Shown here piece after piece: positions 59,686 through 64,000 of a DNA stretch of 64,000 bases (position 1 is its first letter; each line of letters opens with the position of its first letter). Source of the stretch: Chthoniobacter flavus (GTDB lineage: Bacteria; Verrucomicrobiota; Verrucomicrobiia; Chthoniobacterales; Chthoniobacteraceae). Both the position numbers and the translations under genes were made by a program. The notes under the pieces are model-generated. The model was not told the DNA's origin, ran no database searches, and worked only from the letters and a program-made list of their open reading frames with translations. The stretch lies in the NCBI GenBank assembly GCA_945861435.1, contig CAMAUX010000019.1, positions 24,240 to 88,239 of the forward strand, read 5' to 3'.

Positions 59686-61878
59686 ATGCCTAAATTCCGT
59701 CACGTCAATCATTCCTGGGACGATGCCAAGGCCAGCAGCCTCGATCCCGTCGCCCGCCTCATCTATCGCTCCAATATCCTCGGCGCCGATCAGCGCATCA
59801 CCAACACCGGCGGCGGCAACACTTCCTCCAAAATCACCGAAACCGACCCCCTCACCGGCCAGCCCGTCGAGGTGCTCTGGGTAAAAGGCTCCGGCGGTGA
59901 CCTCCGCACTTCCAACCGCGAAAACTTCTCGTCCCTCTATCAGGACAAACTCATCGCCTTGCAGCCCCTCTACGCCGGCCTCCCGGGGCGCGGCCCCAAG
60001 ACGGAGCCCGAGGATCGCATGGTCGGGATGTACACGCACACCACCTTCAACCTGAATCCGCGTGCGAGCTCCATCGACACGCCGCTCCACTCCTTCATCC
60101 CGTTCAAGCACGTTGACCACATGCACCCGAACGCCGCCATTTCGGTGGCCGCCTCGCGCAATTCGGTGCAGCTGACCAAGGAGATCTACGGCGACACCGT
60201 CATCCACACCCCGTGGCTCCGACCCGGATTCGAACTGGGCCTTGCCATGCAGCAAATCTGCCGGGACCACCCGAAAGCGCAGGGCATCATCATGGGCCAG
60301 CACGGCCTCATCAACTGGGCCGACGACGACAAGGAGTGCTACGAACTCACCCTCGCTCTCATTGAAAAAGCCGCTCAGTTCATCGAGCAAAAGTATGAGG
60401 CCAAGGGCGGTGATGCGAAGGCCTTCGGCGGCCAGAAATACGCATCCCTCGATCAGGCGCAGCGTAACGCCGCATTCGCTAAAATCCTCCCATGGTTGCG
60501 CGGCCAGGTCAGCCAGAAGGCCCGCTTCATCGGCACCGTGCAGGACGACGACACTATCCGCCGCTTTGTGAATTCGCAGGACGCGCCCCGTCTCGCGGAG
60601 CTCGGCACCAGCTGCCCCGACCACTTCCTGCGCACCAAGATCAAGCCCCTCTACGTCGCATGGGATCCCGCCACCGGCGACCTCGACGCACTCAAGGGTC
60701 TGCTCAAAGACGGCCTCGCCCAATACCGCGCCGACTACGCCGCTTATTACAACGCGTGCAAGCATCCCAACTCGCCTGCAATGCGCGACCCGAACCCCAC
60801 CGTGATCCTCATCCCCGGACTCGGGATGGTCGCATGGGGCAAGGACAAGAGTGAGAGCCGCGTCACCGCCGAATTCTACAACTGCGCCGTTGAGGTCATG
60901 CGCGGCGCGGAGGCCATCGACGAATACATCGCCCTCCCGCAACAGGAGGCCTTCGACATCGAGTACTGGCTCCTTGAGGAGGCCAAGCTCAAGCGCATGC
61001 CCGTTGAGAAGGAACTCGCCCGCCAGATCCACGTCGTCATCGGCGCTGGTTCAGGCATCGGCAAGGAGACCGCCCACCGCCTCGTCAAGGAAGGCGCGCA
61101 CGTCGTTGCTGTGGATCTCCACCAAGCCGCCGCCGAAGCCACGGCGAAGGAGATTACCGACAAGCTCGGCCTCGGCATCGGCGTTGCCGGCACCGGCCTC
61201 AGCGGGTGCGGTCCTGCGATCGGCCTTGCGGCCAATATCACCGATCGCGCCAGCATCCGTGCCATGCTCGACCAAGTCGCGCTGGCCTACGGAGGCTTCG
61301 ACGCCATCGAAGTCACCGCCGGCATCTTCGTGCCGAGCGACACCTCGGGCCACATCCCCGATGAAAAGTGGGCGCTCACCTTCGGCATCAACGTCACCGG
61401 CAGCTACCTCGTCGCCGACGAAGCCTACAAGACTTGGAAGGAGCAGGGTCTCCGCGGCAGCCTCGTCCTCACCACCAGCGCCAATGCGGCCGTGGCCAAG
61501 AAGGGCTCCGTCGCCTACGACACCTCGAAGGCCGCCGCCAATCATCTCGTGCGCGAGCTCGCCATCGAACTCGCGCCGCTCGTGCGCGTCAACGGCGTCG
61601 CCCCCGCCACCGTCGTGCAGGGGAGCGCAATGTTCCCCCGCGACCGCGTCATCGGCTCGCTGGCAAAGTACAACATCCCTTACACCGACGACGAAGCCAC
61701 CGAGTCCCTCGTCACCAAGCTCGCGCAGTTCTACGCGGACCGTACGCTCACCAAGTCGCCGATCACCCCGGCGGACCAAGCCGAGGCGTACTTCCTCCTC
61801 GTGAGCCAGCGCCTCAGCAAGACGACAGGTCAGATCATCACCGTCGACGGAGGCCTCCACGAGGCCTTCCTCCGCTAG
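59686..61878 (+). CDS. Bifunctional rhamnulose-1-phosphate aldolase/alcohol dehydrogenase
   Basis: A 730-residue fusion of L-rhamnose catabolism. Residues 1 to about 430 are a class II aldolase domain with NTGGGNTSSKI, HTPLHSF-like IDTPLHSFIPFKHVDHMHPNA (zinc histidines) and IIMGQHGLINW. Residues about 446 to 730 are a short-chain dehydrogenase: VVIGAGSGIGKETA, then YDTSKAAANH with catalytic Tyr611 and Lys615. The aldolase splits rhamnulose 1-phosphate into dihydroxyacetone phosphate and L-lactaldehyde; the dehydrogenase domain acts on the lactaldehyde. No rhamnose isomerase or kinase gene is in the window. Control by the divergent DeoR protein is likely. Confidence 0.92.
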   Translation: MPKFRHVNHSWDDAKASSLDPVARLIYRSNILGADQRITNTGGGNTSSKITETDPLTGQPVEVLWVKGSGGDLRTSNRENFSSLYQDKLIALQPLYAGLPGRGPKTEPEDRMVGMYTHTTFNLNPRASSIDTPLHSFIPFKHVDHMHPNAAISVAASRNSVQLTKEIYGDTVIHTPWLRPGFELGLAMQQICRDHPKAQGIIMGQHGLINWADDDKECYELTLALIEKAAQFIEQKYEAKGGDAKAFGGQKYASLDQAQRNAAFAKILPWLRGQVSQKARFIGTVQDDDTIRRFVNSQDAPRLAELGTSCPDHFLRTKIKPLYVAWDPATGDLDALKGLLKDGLAQYRADYAAYYNACKHPNSPAMRDPNPTVILIPGLGMVAWGKDKSESRVTAEFYNCAVEVMRGAEAIDEYIALPQQEAFDIEYWLLEEAKLKRMPVEKELARQIHVVIGAGSGIGKETAHRLVKEGAHVVAVDLHQAAAEATAKEITDKLGLGIGVAGTGLSGCGPAIGLAANITDRASIRAMLDQVALAYGGFDAIEVTAGIFVPSDTSGHIPDEKWALTFGINVTGSYLVADEAYKTWKEQGLRGSLVLTTSANAAVAKKGSVAYDTSKAAANHLVRELAIELAPLVRVNGVAPATVVQGSAMFPRDRVIGSLAKYNIPYTDDEATESLVTKLAQFYADRTLTKSPITPADQAEAYFLLVSQRLSKTTGQIITVDGGLHEAFLR

Positions 61879-62160
61879 TCGCCGTTCAAGCATCCTCGTA
61901 CGAGCACGAAAGCCGGCCCGCCATGGGCCGATTTTCAGTCGTATCTCGCGGAGCCGCTCGGTCGAGCCCAGAACTTGGGCCCGGCTCCGCCGTTATCCCT
62001 AAACCACTCAGCATCAGCAGCGTCTAAAGCCGCGGGCCAATCCCCCCCTGAACTCCCCACCTGTCAGTGGAGCGTCGCCCCACCCGGCGTTCTCAGGCTT
62101 AATTTAGTTGCCATCGGTTGTGCGATCAGGCAAATATGATGTGCACCTCATACCACTGAT
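61879..62160. other. Intergenic before the large secreted protein
   Basis: About 280 bases. It contains several short GC-rich inverted repeats, for example around GGCCCGCCATGGGCC (61916 to 61930), and an AT-rich patch near 62100 with TATGAT at about 62136 that could be a -10 box. No gene or RNA is recognised. Confidence 0.4.
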
Positions 62161-63702
62161 ATGAAACAACACCACCTCCTTACGGCCCTCCTTCTGGCCA
62201 CACCGTATCTCGCTACGGCGGATGTCAACATCCTCGCCAACGGCGGAACCCTGACGGCGCCGCTCAAGCCCACCATCACCATTAGCGACAGCTACAGCGA
62301 CAAGTTGGTCCGGTTTTTCACCGTGGAAGCATTCCCGGCGGACACCTACAACGACGACAACGACAACGGGAAAAAAGACACGGGCGAAACGTACAACGAC
62401 GACAATGGCATCGATGGGACACAGACCACGGCCACTTACAAAAAGACCTACACCAGCGGACTCCAGACCACGGCGAAGTTGTCTGCCAAGATCGTCGTCA
62501 CCAATCTTCTAAAGCCGGACGAAAGCCCCGTCTATGCTTCCCGTCCGGTGTCGGACACGGATACCGTGATCGTCGATGAGACGACGCCCGTCTTTATCAA
62601 GATCGGTGACTTTTCGTTTCAAGGCACCTTGGGCGACGAGGACGGCCGCGGGGTGTTCACCAAAGACACCACGATCGGTGACCAGAGCTACAGTGTCGGG
62701 GACAAAAAGCCCTTCCTCCCAACCCTGAGGACTGCGACTTTCAAAATCGGGTACTCAATGCCTGACCTCGACGCCAACTTCCAACAGAAACTGATCAAGG
62801 ACCCGACGGATCCAACCGGCGAGACCTTTGTCGACGCCCCGGAAAAGTTCGTCCAAACGGGTTCGCTCCTTGTGGACTGGTCTGGCCTGTCCGCCTCCAC
62901 CGTCGCCGCCAACAAGGCCGGCAAGACGCTCACCATCACCTACATCAGCGCGGTCACCTACAACGAAGGGGACGAACCCGAAACCTTCTGGACTGGTCGC
63001 ATGAGCGAACTCTCGCTCAAGACCATCTCCAAGTTCGTGAACCAGCCGATCCCGGTGGAAGTCACGTTTGGCGAAGCTACCGGACAACGCCTAGCTTACG
63101 CCAACGGAGTCACCAAGGCACGTCAACATCGCGCTCGTGGAGAGGCCACCCCGAAGATACTGCACAGTGTTTCCCTCATCGGCGCCGCTGATACCGTCGC
63201 GCCGGTAGTCAAATTTGCACCAGCAGCAGCGGCCGATCCTGAACTCGCCGGTGTCGATTTCCTGGGCACCGTCCAGGATATCGGCGCGGCTACCTACCCA
63301 ACACTGATGACAGAGGAAGACGCCAACGGATTGGTCGTCAATGTTGCACCAAAACTGGAGCTCACAATCAGCGGCAGCGACCCCATCCTCGTTCCCTACA
63401 CCGACCTTCTTGGGAACCCGCTGACCAGCCTTGCCGAGGGTATCCCTACCGAACTCGTCCCGAACGAGGCCGGCTACTATAACTCCACCCAAGTCCTCAA
63501 CAGCCTTGGTCTCGGGAACTTCGGCGGCTTCGCCGACCTCTCGGACGTGTACGCCGACGAAACCAAAGCCAACTTCAACCAACCCGTCGCGAGCTACACC
63601 ATTATCCTCACCGCCACCGACGCCGACGGCAACGCGACGGTGACCACCAAGACGGTCAAGGGCGTCGTCGCTCCCGACGTGTTCAACTTCACCTCGTTTT
63701 AA
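62161..63702 (+). CDS. Large secreted protein of unknown function
   Basis: A 513-residue protein with a signal peptide (QHHLLTALLLATPYLATA) and a Thr/Asp/Val-rich beta-type mature part. An Asp/Asn/Gly stretch at about 60 to 85 (YNDDNDNGKKDTGETYNDDN) resembles calcium-binding loops. The rest shows alternating beta patterns (TKTVKGVVAPDVFNFTSF at the end) but no known domain and no PEP-CTERM or LPXTG anchor. The base composition is somewhat lower in GC than its neighbours. A strong terminator follows 57 bp downstream, so it is monocistronic. Confidence 0.75.
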   Translation: MKQHHLLTALLLATPYLATADVNILANGGTLTAPLKPTITISDSYSDKLVRFFTVEAFPADTYNDDNDNGKKDTGETYNDDNGIDGTQTTATYKKTYTSGLQTTAKLSAKIVVTNLLKPDESPVYASRPVSDTDTVIVDETTPVFIKIGDFSFQGTLGDEDGRGVFTKDTTIGDQSYSVGDKKPFLPTLRTATFKIGYSMPDLDANFQQKLIKDPTDPTGETFVDAPEKFVQTGSLLVDWSGLSASTVAANKAGKTLTITYISAVTYNEGDEPETFWTGRMSELSLKTISKFVNQPIPVEVTFGEATGQRLAYANGVTKARQHRARGEATPKILHSVSLIGAADTVAPVVKFAPAAAADPELAGVDFLGTVQDIGAATYPTLMTEEDANGLVVNVAPKLELTISGSDPILVPYTDLLGNPLTSLAEGIPTELVPNEAGYYNSTQVLNSLGLGNFGGFADLSDVYADETKANFNQPVASYTIILTATDADGNATVTTKTVKGVVAPDVFNFTSF

Positions 63703-63758
63703 GCGGCTCGATTGGTCTCAAGGCCGAATTCCTTAAAGACGTAATCCACAGTGATAAT

Positions 63759-63797
63759 GAAAGCCGGTCCCTAGCGGGGCCGGCTTTCTTGTTTTAC
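63759..63797 (+). terminator. Rho-independent terminator
   Basis: Stem GAAAGCCGGTCCC with GGGGCCGGCTTTC around the loop TAGC, followed by TTGTTTT. It ends the transcript of the secreted-protein gene. Confidence 0.9.
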
Positions 63798-63909
63798 CGT
63801 CACATATCTTGAACCTCGCCTCCGACCCTCCCAATCTAATGGCCAGACTAGCCCAAGTTCCGCAGTTTGCGGAAGCCAATGACGCAACCATGCGGGTTGG
63901 CGGCGTTTT

Positions 63910-64000
63910 TCAGCGGTTTTTCTCCACTACATTTTCGACGATTTTGGATCGCTTGGGCAGATGAAGGCCAAGGTGCGCGAGCAGCACCGCTGCCTCTTCC
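63910..64000 (-). CDS. Partial reading frame at the right edge (5' end outside)
   Basis: The minus strand from the edge to the stop at 63910 to 63912 reads EEAAVLLAHLGLHLPKRSK and on to IVENVVEKNR. The LL-x-HLGL-x-LPKRSK ending looks like a real protein C-terminus and recalls the C-termini of some transposases, but 29 residues are too few to decide. It faces the terminator of the secreted-protein gene. Identity is open. Confidence 0.35.
   Translation of the reverse strand, partial: EEAAVLLAHLGLHLPKRSKIVENVVEKNR

Noticed and set aside
59653..61032. A 459-codon minus-strand open frame
   Set aside because: It is antisense to the rhamnulose-1-phosphate aldolase fusion.
63839..63964. A 41-codon plus-strand frame after the last terminator
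   Set aside because: Short, without a ribosome-binding site or recognisable sequence, and overlapping the partial minus-strand frame.

Overview
The window is high-GC, densely coded bacterial chromosome. The gene content points to the PVC group, most likely Verrucomicrobiota: a planctomycete-type cytochrome c fused to a DUF2231 membrane domain, a MoxR ATPase next to a DUF4175-like coiled-coil membrane protein, a pseudopilin of the H-X9-DG-like type, ExbB/ExbD with a giant TPR partner, and a TolB-Pal pair without TolA. The assignment is an inference from gene families; there is no rRNA in the window. No CRISPR array, prophage or complete insertion sequence was seen.

Layout. 1-6.7 kb (minus): an envelope block, DUF4175-like / MoxR / TolB / Pal / polysaccharide flippase / FkbM methyltransferase (cut by the left edge). 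7-15 kb: cytochrome c-DUF2231, trmB, comEC, then an ExbB-ExbD-TPR operon. 15-25.7 kb: uvrC, rnc, an EamA transporter, tRNA-Val(CAC), a pseudopilin, coaB, a PH-domain protein, oligoendopeptidase F, a TPR protein, a serine hydrolase and YjbQ. 25.8-29.4 kb: the pyruvate dehydrogenase operon pdhA-pdhB-pdhC (minus). 29.7-31.6 kb: mnmG, with two parS-like palindromes at and inside it, then a 1.2-kb stretch without a supportable gene.

32.7-39.5 kb holds the most unusual unit: a cysteine desulfurase diverging from a tight six-gene operon made of a GcvH-like lipoyl carrier, a CobW-type GTPase, a small protein resembling the N-terminal region of HdrA, a double [4Fe-4S] ferredoxin, an exported alkaline-phosphatase-superfamily enzyme and a radical SAM protein. 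I cannot name its pathway; it looks like an uncharacterised lipoyl/iron-sulfur redox or cofactor system.

39.6-64 kb: a histidine kinase with degenerate ATP-binding boxes, a receiver protein, a glycosyltransferase-like protein, htpG, a PKAEA-repeat lipoprotein, a large charged coiled-coil protein divergent from recA, a secreted EF-hand protein, rapA with a divergent orphan vsr, a nitroreductase, a long helical-repeat protein, a cell-wall amidase, nnrDE, an S4 RNA-binding protein, a DeoR regulator divergent from a rhamnulose-1-phosphate aldolase/dehydrogenase, a large secreted protein and a partial reading frame at the right edge. Start codons were chosen by reading the sequence; several genes lack an obvious Shine-Dalgarno sequence.
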